DNA from: Salinisphaera aquimarina | Lineage (GTDB): Bacteria; Pseudomonadota; Gammaproteobacteria; Nevskiales; Salinisphaeraceae | NCBI RefSeq assembly: GCF_042643355.1 | Contig: NZ_JBHRSS010000004.1 | Location: forward strand, 354,543-418,542 | DNA length: 64,000 nucleotides | Direction of reading: 5' to 3' | Shown here: piece after piece, positions 53,402 to 61,633 of the stretch | Position numbering within the stretch: position 1 is the stretch's first letter | Layout: each line of letters starts with the position of its first letter | Notes under the pieces: generated by a model | What the model saw: the letters and a program-made list of their open reading frames with translations, nothing else | Told to the model about the DNA's origin: nothing | Database searches by the model: none | Program-made: the position numbers and the translations under genes

Positions 53402-54246
53402 GACGTCGCCGCCGGGTTGAAGTGGGCACGCACGGTCGCGGCGTCGACGTCGCTCGGGTCGATCGCCTGCAGCCGCGCCAGATTGGCGTCGATGGCCTGA
53501 GTGCGGGCCAGCGGGCCGGGTCGGGCCCGCACGGCTTCAGCAATGGCTACGCGAATCGCATCGGCATCGTCGTCGCAGATCGCTTCCACGAAGCCGGTGG
53601 CATGACGCTGTTCGCCGCCGGTCAGTCCCCAGATCATGGGCCGGTCGCGTGAATCGAACTCGTCGACGCCGGCTTCCTGCTCGATCACCTGCGGGCCGTT
53701 GAGACCGAGCCGTGCTTCGCGGGTGACGATCAGATGCGAGCACAGGGCGGCCGCGATCGACATGCCGCCGAAACAGCCCACCGGCCCGGTGATCGCGGCG
53801 ACCACCGGCACGTATCGCCGCAACGCCACGATCGCGGCATGGATTTCGGCGATGGCCGCCAGCCCGCAGTTGGCTTCCTGCAGACGCACGCCGCCGGTCT
53901 CCAACAATAAAACCGGCACAACCGGCTCGCCCGCCCTGGCGTCCTCGAGCGCGAGTTCGAGCGCGCCGGCGATCTTGGCGCCGCCGACCTCGCCCATCGA
54001 CCCGCCCTGAAAGGCCGGCTCGATTGCCGCGCAGACCACGGCCACGCCGTCGATCGTGCCGCGCGCGATAACCACGCCGTCGTCGGCCTGGGTGACGATA
54101 TCCTGCATCGGCAACCACGGTGAACGCAGCCGCTCGAACGGGTCGAGCAGTTCACGCAGCGTGCCGGCGTCGAGAAGGTCGGTGACACGTGTCCGTGCGC
54201 TCTTCTCGACAAAGCTCTCGCGGGCGAGCAAGCGTGCGCTGTCCAT
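53398..54246 (-). CDS. mdcD: Malonate decarboxylase beta subunit
   Basis: A 282-residue carboxyltransferase-like subunit. GTIDGVAVVCAAIEPAFQGG, SMGEVGGAKIAGALELA and ITGPVGCFGGMSIAAALCSH form the oxyanion and CoA-type binding core shared with acetyl-CoA carboxylase beta. ATG 54246 overlaps the mdcC stop in TGATG. It works as a complex with MdcE. Confidence 0.93.
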   Translation of the reverse strand: MDSARLLARESFVEKSARTRVTDLLDAGTLRELLDPFERLRSPWLPMQDIVTQADDGVVIARGTIDGVAVVCAAIEPAFQGGSMGEVGGAKIAGALELALEDARAGEPVVPVLLLETGGVRLQEANCGLAAIAEIHAAIVALRRYVPVVAAITGPVGCFGGMSIAAALCSHLIVTREARLGLNGPQVIEQEAGVDEFDSRDRPMIWGLTGGEQRHATGFVEAICDDDADAIRVAIAEAVRARPGPLARTQAIDANLARLQAIDPSDVDAATVRAHFNPAATS

Positions 54247-54560
54247 CAATGGTCTCCGGTTGTGGCTGTCGTTGCCAGTTCGAACGCCTGGGCGATACGC
54301 AGGCGCACCACAGCGGGGGTGGCGCCGAAGTCGTTGATCTCGAGTGCGACCGCGGCCTGCCCCGCGTCAGCGAAGACGCGGTCGATGACCGCGGTCCAGA
54401 TTTCGTTGACCCCGTCCACGGAGGTCTGGATCGCGACCGTCGAGCGCCCGGTCTCACCCGGCTCCAGCAGCACTTCCAGATCGCCGGAGCCGACCACGCC
54501 GGCGAGTGCGCGCCGCGCGGCCGGCGCGCCGGCCGGATAATCAAGCGATAACGTCTGCAT
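54246..54560 (-). CDS. mdcC: Malonate decarboxylase delta subunit (acyl carrier protein)
   Basis: A 104-residue carrier protein. The prosthetic-group site is S25 in VVGSGDLEVLLEP, the same position as in the Klebsiella protein. It carries acetyl/malonyl groups on a phosphoribosyl-dephospho-CoA arm between MdcA and MdcDE. Its 5' end overlaps mdcB by 20 nt and its 3' end overlaps mdcD. Confidence 0.93.
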   Translation of the reverse strand: MQTLSLDYPAGAPAARRALAGVVGSGDLEVLLEPGETGRSTVAIQTSVDGVNEIWTAVIDRVFADAGQAAVALEINDFGATPAVVRLRIAQAFELATTATTGDH

Positions 54561-55485
54561 TACGAATCTCCTTGCGCGTCGGCGCGCGCCGATCGCGCCC
54601 GCCCGGCTTGTCACGCGCCGCGGTTTCCAGCGCGTCGATGAATAAGGTGGCCGACAGCAGATCGGCACTGCCGCCCGGCGAGGCGTTGGCGCCAATCAGG
54701 GCCTGCTCGAGTGCGGCCAGCCGACACCCGCCGCCCCGCGTTCCCACGCCGCCGATCGCGAGAATATCGGTGGCCTGCTGCTGCACGAGATGCAGCCCCG
54801 CCCTGCCGGCACGACTGAGCACGCAGGTGTCGTCGAGCACCGCCATCAGCGCGAGCAACGCGTTGAGCCGGGCCACGCGCTCGCTGGCGCCGGCATCGCG
54901 AGAGTGACGCAGAACCGGCAGCGCAGCGTTGGTGATCTGACAGAAACCGCGCTCGGCTTCGCCGCGTGCGCCGGCGACGCCGTACTGGCGCACGGCACGC
55001 TGGCCGTTGGACACGCGCAGCGGCGCCAGCGCCGGGTCGTCGATGGCCGCCATGCGCGCGACCCAGGCCAGCAGATCGGACGCCCGCCAGCGGCCAGGTT
55101 CGGCAGCGGCTGCCGCCACCAGCAGTCCCAGCGCCCATATCGACCCGCGGTGGGTGTTGATGCCGCCGGTGGCAAGCATCATCCGGGCCTCGCTCTCGCG
55201 CCCGTGCACGCCCAGTTCGGCACGCAGCCGCTCGGGGTCGCGCTCGCGCATGGCGGCGACGGCGCAATCATGAAAACCGAGCGTCAACGCCTCGCTCGAC
55301 GCCATCATCAACGCATGACTCATGTCGCGATGGGCGCCGTTGTCGCGCCGGTCGACCAACCCCGGCTTGGGGGTGAGATCGACTTCGGCACGCAGCGCAT
55401 CGGTAGCCGTGCGCGCCAGCATGTCGGCGAGCGAACGTGCCCGCACATCCTGGCGTCGTGTTCTGAAAAACCCGTCGAATGGCAT
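54541..55485 (-). CDS. mdcB: Triphosphoribosyl-dephospho-CoA synthase
   Basis: A 314-residue CitG-like enzyme that makes 2'-(5''-triphosphoribosyl)-3'-dephospho-CoA from ATP and dephospho-CoA for MdcC. Family motifs are EVDLTPKPGLVDRRDNGAHR, MLATGGINTHRGSIWALGLL and DDTCVLSRAG. The ATG at 55485 overlaps the mdcA stop (TGATG), which rules out the much longer open frame upstream. Confidence 0.92.
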   Translation of the reverse strand: MPFDGFFRTRRQDVRARSLADMLARTATDALRAEVDLTPKPGLVDRRDNGAHRDMSHALMMASSEALTLGFHDCAVAAMRERDPERLRAELGVHGRESEARMMLATGGINTHRGSIWALGLLVAAAAAEPGRWRASDLLAWVARMAAIDDPALAPLRVSNGQRAVRQYGVAGARGEAERGFCQITNAALPVLRHSRDAGASERVARLNALLALMAVLDDTCVLSRAGRAGLHLVQQQATDILAIGGVGTRGGGCRLAALEQALIGANASPGGSADLLSATLFIDALETAARDKPGGRDRRAPTRKEIRNADVIA

Positions 55486-57131
55486 CACCAGCTCCGAAAA
55501 CGTGGCGGCGGTTCGTAGAGCCCGCCCGACCAGTCGACCAGATCGGCGATGCTGCTCGCCGCCAGCTGCGAACGCGTGGCTTCGGTATGGGTCACGCCCA
55601 TATCCTCGGGCAGCCGGATCTTGTCCTGGGCGCGCAGTTTTGCGGTGACCTGATCGTCGGCGGCCAGACCCAGCGGGGTGACCCCGGCTACGGCTGCGAT
55701 CATCGCGCGGCGTTCTTCCAGCGACTCCGCCTTGTAGAGATAGGCCAGCCCTTCTTCGGTAAGCAGATGCGTGGTGTCGTCGCCGTAGACCATGACCGGC
55801 GCGATCGGCAGATTGGCTTTTCGGGCGACCGTCACCGCGTCCAGTTCGTCGACGAACGTGGGCTTGAGCCCGGCCTGGAATGTTTCCACCATCTGCACGA
55901 CCAGCTTTCGCCCGCGCGCCATCGGGTCGTTTACGCCCGCAAGATCCTGCCATGCAGGCGTGGAATGCCGACGCCCGCGGGCATCACTGCCCAGATTGGG
56001 CGCGCCGCCGAAGCCGGAGACGCGCGTGGTGGTCACCGTCGACGAGTTGCCGTCGGGATCGATCTGCAGGGTCGAGCCGATGAACATGTCGGCGGCGTAC
56101 AGGCCCGCCAACTGGCAGAAGGCCCGGTTCGAGCGCAGGGAACCGTCGTGGCCGGTGAAGAACACGTCGGGCCGTGCGGCCACGTATTTCTCCATACCCA
56201 GCTCGGTGCCGAAACAATGCACCGACTCGACCCAGCCGGATTCGATCGCCGGGATCAGCGTGGGATGCGGGTTGAGCACCCAGTTCCTGGCAATCTGGCC
56301 GCGCAGGCCGAGTTTTTCGCCGTAGGTCGGCAGCAGCAGTTCGATCGCCGCGGTGTTGAAACCGATGCCGTGGTTGAGCGAGGTCACGCCGTGCTCGGCG
56401 TAGATGCCCTTGAGCGCCATCATCGCCATGAAGATCTGTACCGGCGTGATATGACGCGGGTCGCGGGTGAACAGCGGCTCGATGAAGAACGGCTTGTCCG
56501 CCTCCACCACCACATCGACCCAGGAGGCGGGAATATCCACGCGGTCCAGATCCGCCGGGTCGTCTACTATCTCGTTGACCTGGGCAATGACGATGCCGTT
56601 CGAGAACGCCGTGGCCTCGGCCAGCGCGGGCGTGTCCTCGGTGGACGGCCCGGTATAGAGATTGCCTTCGCGATCGGCCTTGAAGGCCGCGGTGAGCAGC
56701 ACGCGCGGAATCAGGTCCACGAACAGCCGTCCGTAGAGTTCGATATAGGTGTGGATGGCGCCGACCTCGATCGTGCCATCCATCATCAGCGCACCGATGC
56801 GATGGCTTTGCGTGCCGGAGAAGGCGAAATCGAGTTTCTTTGCAATGCCCTTCTCGAACACGGCCAGATGCTCGGGACGGCCGACGCTGGGCTGGATCAT
56901 GTGCAGATCGTGCAGCCGCTCGGGATCCAGCTCCGCGAGCGCGCCGGAGAGGAAATCCGCCTGCTTTTGATTATTGCCTTCCGCGATCACCCGGTCGCCG
57001 CTGCGGATCAACGCATACAGCGCATCGGCAATATGCTCGCGTGCCAGGATCTTGCCATCCAGCTTCGCGCGGATTCCGGCCAGGCGTTCGGCCTTGTCCT
57101 CGGCGCGTGTATTCCAGTTTCGTTGGGTCAT
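55485..57131 (-). CDS. mdcA: Malonate decarboxylase alpha subunit (acetyl-S-ACP:malonate ACP transferase)
   Basis: A 548-residue CoA-transferase-like subunit. It swaps acetyl for malonyl on MdcC, releasing acetate. Conserved stretches include SGDRVIAEGNNQKQADFLSG, VNEIVDDPADLDRVDIPASW, HGIGFNTAAIELLLPTYGEK and FFTGHDGSLRSNRAFCQLAG. It is first in the mdc operon, and the promoter with the CTTA-N9-TAAG palindrome lies about 80 nt upstream, shared with divergent mdcR. Confidence 0.94.
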   Translation of the reverse strand: MTQRNWNTRAEDKAERLAGIRAKLDGKILAREHIADALYALIRSGDRVIAEGNNQKQADFLSGALAELDPERLHDLHMIQPSVGRPEHLAVFEKGIAKKLDFAFSGTQSHRIGALMMDGTIEVGAIHTYIELYGRLFVDLIPRVLLTAAFKADREGNLYTGPSTEDTPALAEATAFSNGIVIAQVNEIVDDPADLDRVDIPASWVDVVVEADKPFFIEPLFTRDPRHITPVQIFMAMMALKGIYAEHGVTSLNHGIGFNTAAIELLLPTYGEKLGLRGQIARNWVLNPHPTLIPAIESGWVESVHCFGTELGMEKYVAARPDVFFTGHDGSLRSNRAFCQLAGLYAADMFIGSTLQIDPDGNSSTVTTTRVSGFGGAPNLGSDARGRRHSTPAWQDLAGVNDPMARGRKLVVQMVETFQAGLKPTFVDELDAVTVARKANLPIAPVMVYGDDTTHLLTEEGLAYLYKAESLEERRAMIAAVAGVTPLGLAADDQVTAKLRAQDKIRLPEDMGVTHTEATRSQLAASSIADLVDWSGGLYEPPPRFRSW

Positions 57132-57209
57132 AATCCGTCCTGAAGAGCGCGGGTCGGCGTCACGTTAGGCTGCTGCCGTGGGGCGTTCAATAAACCTGGG
57201 TGGCAGTCG

Positions 57210-57226
57210 CTTAACGTCACGCTAAG
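57210..57226. promoter_or_regulatory. Putative MdcR operator in the mdcA-mdcR spacer
   Basis: CTTA-N9-TAAG (within GCTTAACGTCACGCTAAGC, a 19-bp palindrome) has the inverted-repeat T-N11-A form of LysR-type sites. It lies in the 147-bp divergent spacer. The same pattern recurs upstream of madL at 59494-59510, which is the main support for its being a specific site. Confidence 0.7.
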
Positions 57227-57278
57227 CTCGGCGCCCACCCGCATCAGCGCACCCGATGCGCTTATTGAGAGGAGCCAC

Positions 57279-58190
57279 ATGAGCAGCGACGAAATCACCC
57301 TGCGCAAGCTCGAGATCTTTCTCGTGTTCATGCGTGAGCGAAATCTGGCGCGTGCCGCGGAGGCGCTGTCGCTGTCGAATGTGTCTGTGCACAAGGCGAT
57401 CCATTCGCTGGAAGCCGCGGTCGGCTGTCCGCTGTTCGCCCATCGCAGCCGTTCGCTGCAGCCGCTGGCCTCGGCGTTCGTTCTGGAAACACACGCCAGC
57501 GACATCATCGAGCGCATTCAGACCAGCGTCGATGCCGCGCGCCAGGCGGCCGGCATCTCGCCGAGCATCTTTCGTATCGGCTCGCTGTATTCGCTGACGG
57601 TGGCGCTGGTGCCACGCATCATCAACCGCCTCAAGGAGACGGTGCCCGACTGCGATATCGAACTGGTGCTCGGCTCCAACGCCGACCTGGAAGCCAAGCT
57701 GCACGCCGGCGATATCGACGCCGCGCTGATCTGCGTACACGAACTCGCGCGCAGCCGACGCCGCATCATCACGCCGCTGTTCGAAGACGAGATCCAGCTT
57801 GCCCGCGCGCGCGGCAGCGAGCCGGCACGCCGAGGCGCTGACCGCCTCGCCGACCTGCGCGACTACGACGGCGCCCCGTTCGTGATGCTGTCGCAGGATT
57901 TCTCCACCGGACGCGACAGCTATCGCATGTTTCAGCAGGCGGGCATTACGCCCCGCGTCGCGCTGCGGGCCAACGACATCTTCACCCTTACGAGTCTGGT
58001 CAAGGGCGGGGTCGGCCATGCCCTGCTGCCCGGGCGTATCGACGACATCTATCCGGACGCACTCGAATTCCTGCGCGTGGTCGCCGCCCAGCGAGTCACT
58101 CAGACCGTGGGGCTGTGCTACCTGAAATCGCGTACCGCAGACGCGCGCATCGTCGCCCTCGAACAGGCGGCGCGCACGATCACTGCCTGA
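57279..58190 (+). CDS. mdcR: LysR-type regulator of malonate decarboxylase genes
   Basis: A 303-residue LysR-family activator. The winged HTH spans about residues 8-65 (LARAAEALSLSNVSVHKAIH), followed by a periplasmic-binding-like inducer domain (FRIGSLYSLTVALVPRIINR). In relatives malonate or a derivative induces the mdc genes through MdcR. It is divergent from mdcA, with a GAGAGGAG site before the ATG and a palindromic operator in the spacer. It converges with madM, leaving only 37 nt between them. Confidence 0.9.
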   Translation: MSSDEITLRKLEIFLVFMRERNLARAAEALSLSNVSVHKAIHSLEAAVGCPLFAHRSRSLQPLASAFVLETHASDIIERIQTSVDAARQAAGISPSIFRIGSLYSLTVALVPRIINRLKETVPDCDIELVLGSNADLEAKLHAGDIDAALICVHELARSRRRIITPLFEDEIQLARARGSEPARRGADRLADLRDYDGAPFVMLSQDFSTGRDSYRMFQQAGITPRVALRANDIFTLTSLVKGGVGHALLPGRIDDIYPDALEFLRVVAAQRVTQTVGLCYLKSRTADARIVALEQAARTITA

Positions 58191-58227
58191 GCGCAATGAC
58201 CGCGGCGCGCAGTGCACGTGACCCGAT

Positions 58228-58995
58228 TCAGCCGCCGAGCAGCGCACGTACCACCAGATAGAACAGCGACGGCCCGAGCAGGCAGCCGAGTCCGGTATAG
58301 AACGTTGCGGTCATCGCGCCGTAGGGCACCAGCCGGGCATCGGTGGCCGCGAGACCTCCGGCCACGCCGCTGGTCGTGCCCATCATGCCGCCGAACACCA
58401 GGGCGGCCGACGGATTGTTCAACGAGATCGAGCGCGCCACGATCGGCGTCACGATCATCACCGAGATCGACTTCACCAGGCCGATGGCGATCGACAGCGC
58501 GATCAGATCGGAGCCGGCGCCAATGGCCGTTCCCGTCACCGGACCGACGATATAGGTCGCCGCACCGGCGCCGATCGTGGTCACCGCGACCGGGTCGGTA
58601 TAACCGAACAGATACGCCACGATCGCACCCAGCGTGAACGGCACCAGCAGGCCCACGAACAGCGCGATCACGCCGTTCATGCCGGCTTTTTTGAGCTCAC
58701 GGACATCCACGCCGAAAGCCGTGGCCACGATCGCGAAATCGCGCAGCATCGAGCCGCCCATCAGGCCCAGCCCCGAGAACAGCGCGATGTCGGCCAGGCC
58801 GTCCTCGCCGCCGGTCGACACACCGCCGATATAAGACAGCACCAGACCGGCGGCAATCGCGATCGCCGAACCGTGAATACGACCGGCGGTGAGATGTTTC
58901 GAGATCAGATTGCAGACCAGCATCAGCAGGCCCACAGCGGCAAACGCCGTGATCAGACCGTTGCTGGTGAATACTTCGAGAAGGCGCTCATTCAT
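58228..58995 (-). CDS. madM: Malonate transporter subunit MadM
   Basis: A 255-residue inner-membrane protein with about eight helices and glycine-rich turns (YIGGVSTGGEDGLADIALFS, GLGLMGGSMLRDFAIVATAF, YIVGPVTGTAIGAGSDLIAL). MadL and MadM together import malonate with Na+ or H+. The ATG overlaps the 3' end of madL by 8 nt, so the pair is co-translated. Confidence 0.92.
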   Translation of the reverse strand: MNERLLEVFTSNGLITAFAAVGLLMLVCNLISKHLTAGRIHGSAIAIAAGLVLSYIGGVSTGGEDGLADIALFSGLGLMGGSMLRDFAIVATAFGVDVRELKKAGMNGVIALFVGLLVPFTLGAIVAYLFGYTDPVAVTTIGAGAATYIVGPVTGTAIGAGSDLIALSIAIGLVKSISVMIVTPIVARSISLNNPSAALVFGGMMGTTSGVAGGLAATDARLVPYGAMTATFYTGLGCLLGPSLFYLVVRALLGG

Positions 58996-59410
58996 GGCGG
59001 GCCTCCGCGTCGTCCTGATCGTCGTGTTCGAGATCATCCAGCGGCACGGCATATTTGCCGTTGCCGAGATTTGCTATCACCGGCACCAGTGCGAAGCTCA
59101 CCGCGACAACCAGCAAACCGCCGACGAGCGCGACCGGTCCACCGGTTACCGCACCCACCACGTTCTGGCTGGCGGCCATCGCGACCACGATCGGAATATA
59201 GAGCGAACTCCAGAACTCGACGCCGCGTCTGGACGACATATCCAAACAGCCCGCCTGTTGCAGCCGATAGACCATGAACACCAGCAGCAGCATCGCCAGG
59301 CCCACGCCGCCGACATTCGAAGTCACACCGATGGCCATCCCGATCAATTCGCCGATCAGGTTGCCCACCAGCATGCACGCAGCCAACAAGGCCACACCAT
59401 AAATAACCAT
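58988..59410 (-). CDS. madL: Malonate transporter subunit MadL
   Basis: A 140-residue membrane protein with four helices (MVIYGVALLAACMLVGNLIG, IGVTSNVGGVGLAMLLLVFM, SLYIPIVVAMAASQNVVGAV, GPVALVGGLLVVAVSFALVP) and a charged tail. It is the small subunit of the MadLM malonate importer and first in its operon. The ribosome site GGAGGAG is partly buried in a leader hairpin, and a CTTA-N9-TAAG palindrome lies 84-100 nt upstream. Confidence 0.92.
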   Translation of the reverse strand: MVIYGVALLAACMLVGNLIGELIGMAIGVTSNVGGVGLAMLLLVFMVYRLQQAGCLDMSSRRGVEFWSSLYIPIVVAMAASQNVVGAVTGGPVALVGGLLVVAVSFALVPVIANLGNGKYAVPLDDLEHDDQDDAEARHE

Positions 59411-59418
59411 GCACGCTC

Positions 59419-59447
59419 CTCCGTCTCGTTATCGTTGTGAGACGGAG
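59419..59447 (-). promoter_or_regulatory. Leader hairpin covering the madL ribosome-binding site
   Basis: CTCCGTCTC and GAGACGGAG form a perfect 9-bp stem with an 11-nt loop directly before madL. In the minus-strand RNA the 3' arm includes half of the GGAGGAG site (59416-59422), so folding could limit translation. The regulatory role is inferred. Confidence 0.5.
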
Positions 59448-59493
59448 TCTTCGGCGGGGACGGCATCCCGTCAACGAACGCAGGGTTAATGGT

Positions 59494-59510
59494 CTTAGAC
59501 GGAGACTAAG
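59494..59510. promoter_or_regulatory. Putative MdcR operator upstream of madLM
   Basis: CTTAGACGGAGACTAAG is CTTA-N9-TAAG, identical in arms and spacing to the site in the mdcA-mdcR spacer. Its position 84-100 nt before madL fits a LysR activation site. Confidence 0.65.
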
Positions 59511-59921
59511 GCGACCCGCGCTTCGGGCCCTTCAACGACCGGCGTTGCAACTAAAGTCGCATGATTGTAGCCGGGTGTCCGCGGACCGCCGACGCACACC
59601 ATGGCCCGAGTGCGCCACAACCGGGCCGTCGAAGTGACAAATCAGCCCGCCGAATTGCCTGTATTAAAACCCGAGCATTCAATTGACGCGCTGTCGCTGC
59701 AGTAGTCATCTGCCATGAAGCGGTCACGACCCGGCGGCGCCGGTGCATCAGTGAAGACTAAAACACCACGGCGCCTCGCAATGAGCATTCCGACGGTTTG
59801 CATCGACCATGACGGCACCGGGCACAGCACGAACTCGGCGCCGTCAAATAGATCGCGCGGCACGCATTGGCTCCAGCGGAGCCGAATGCGTCAGATTCGG
59901 CACGCCGCGACGCCAATCCGG
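59511..59921. other. Intergenic region, no supported gene
   Basis: This stretch separates the madLM promoter region from the 3' end of the porin gene. Short frames on both strands are not protein-like. No terminator hairpin with a T-run was found for the porin gene. Confidence 0.45.
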
Positions 59922-61496
59922 CTAGAAGCTGTAATAAAAACGCACCCGGTTGTTATAGAAATTGGGTGCACCGTCGAAGCGAGTGATGCCCAGATTGTCG
60001 TTGATCTTCAGCCCGGCGAGCTGGGACCACAGGCCGCCAAGGTCGTAGGTCAGCCCGATGCCGATGGCGTCGCTGTTCTGGTCGTCCACTTCCTCGCCGG
60101 TGAAGTCGGCGTCTGAGATCACGCCGTCGGCGCCGGCGTTGAAATAGAAATCGTGGTAATGACCGTGCTTGGCTTGGTATTTCACGTAGCGCGCGTACAT
60201 GCTCAAGTTGTCGGTCGGGGTGAAGTCGAACCGCGCACCCGCGGCCCAGCCTGGCCCGATTTCCTGAATGCCGTTGTTCATGGTGTCGGTGTAGAGCACG
60301 CCGGACAGATCGGTGTAGGGGTGCAGGAACTGGCCGTCGTTGAACGAGCCGGAGTGGATCGGCGAGAAATTGCCGAAGACCGAGAACCCCAGTTCCTGGG
60401 TATTGACGCCGAGCTTGAGCCCGAACACGTCCGAGTCGATGCCCTCTTCCACACGGCTGTCGTCGACGTCGTAGGAGTGCACCCACTGGGCACGGGCATA
60501 GGGCGCCCAGCCACCATAGTCGGCGTCCGCGTCGAACGTGGGCGCCATGTAGCCAACTTCCCCGTATTCACTATTCTGTGTCTGCTGGAAGGTGTAGTGG
60601 TAATACTGCGCGATGTACTGGCCGCTGGGCGCCACATCGCGGAATGTGGTGCCGACCGACCAGAATCCGGCGACATCGTTGAAATAGCGGTTGTTGCGCA
60701 CGAATCCATCGGCGTTGCCGCGTCCCTCGTAGCGATCGATCTTGGCCGCGAACAGCTGCCATTCCGGCATTTCGCTCATCGACGCCGTCATGTCGAACGG
60801 CAGATACTGATCGGTCTCGTAGCTTTGCGCATCCCCGACGCGCGCCTGCGTGATCTGCGGGCCGCTGCGGTCGGAGTCGGCGCTCGCGGACGGGTCACTG
60901 GCGGACATGCGTCCCATCATTCGCAGTGGCCGGAACACCGCCGACACACCGTTGAAAGAACGCGGCAGGAAGGTGAACTGGTCGGCGCCGGCGAGCGGCG
61001 TGTTGAGCAACTGGCGGCCGCCGCGCAGTTGCAGGCCATAGCCGTTGAACTGCAGATATCCCTGGGTCAGATTCTCGACCGGTCCGTCGCAGGCGAGGTT
61101 GCAGTTGAGCTTGGTGCCGGCGTCGTTGTTGCCGTAGAAGCTGTCTTCATAGACGAACTCCGCGCCGGCGGAAAAGCCGTAGATTCGGCCGGTCTGCAGG
61201 CCGATCTGGGCGCCGTAGTTGGTGCCCTGGGTGTTGAAATCGTCGTCGGTCTCCGGCTGGCCCGGGTACGGCTGGTTGGTATCGTGCCAACGCCGGAAAT
61301 CATAGATACCGACACGCCCGTGGACTTCCGAGCCGTTGACCACCTGCGACATGAACTTGTCGCGAAATGTGGGTGCGGTCTCCACCATGCCGGTGTCGGC
61401 ATCCGATTGCGCCCATGCAGGCGCTACAAGGGTCGCCGCAGACGTTGCCGCCGCGGCGATGAACAGTGCCGTTCCCTTCTTCGGAAAACGTTTCAT
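59922..61496 (-). CDS. OprD-family outer-membrane porin
   Basis: A 524-residue outer-membrane beta-barrel. A signal peptide (KGTALFIAAAATSAATLVAP, cleavage near AWAQS) is followed by alternating amphipathic strands, LQLRGGRQLLNTPLAGADQF (typical of OprD barrels), and a C-terminal aromatic FYYSF ending in Phe, the BAM recognition signal. OprD porins pass amino acids or carboxylates. Its place beside malonate genes hints at dicarboxylate uptake, but this is inference. GGAGG lies 5 nt before the ATG. Confidence 0.88.
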   Translation of the reverse strand: MKRFPKKGTALFIAAAATSAATLVAPAWAQSDADTGMVETAPTFRDKFMSQVVNGSEVHGRVGIYDFRRWHDTNQPYPGQPETDDDFNTQGTNYGAQIGLQTGRIYGFSAGAEFVYEDSFYGNNDAGTKLNCNLACDGPVENLTQGYLQFNGYGLQLRGGRQLLNTPLAGADQFTFLPRSFNGVSAVFRPLRMMGRMSASDPSASADSDRSGPQITQARVGDAQSYETDQYLPFDMTASMSEMPEWQLFAAKIDRYEGRGNADGFVRNNRYFNDVAGFWSVGTTFRDVAPSGQYIAQYYHYTFQQTQNSEYGEVGYMAPTFDADADYGGWAPYARAQWVHSYDVDDSRVEEGIDSDVFGLKLGVNTQELGFSVFGNFSPIHSGSFNDGQFLHPYTDLSGVLYTDTMNNGIQEIGPGWAAGARFDFTPTDNLSMYARYVKYQAKHGHYHDFYFNAGADGVISDADFTGEEVDDQNSDAIGIGLTYDLGGLWSQLAGLKINDNLGITRFDGAPNFYNNRVRFYYSF

Positions 61497-61633
61497 AACT
61501 CCTCCCTTATCGACTCAGGTTGGTTTTTGTATTCCTCGAATTCGATTGTTGCCGCTCATGGCCATTCCGTCGCCGCGCGACCGGCGCGCTTCTCCGAAGC
61601 CGGCCGATCTGCAATTGGAAACGACGAAAGCCA

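Noticed and set aside
55479..57143. Long plus-strand open frame (over 550 codons) opposite mdcA
   Set aside because: It is the mirror of mdcA codon bias in high-GC DNA; the protein has no family features, whereas mdcA is unmistakable.
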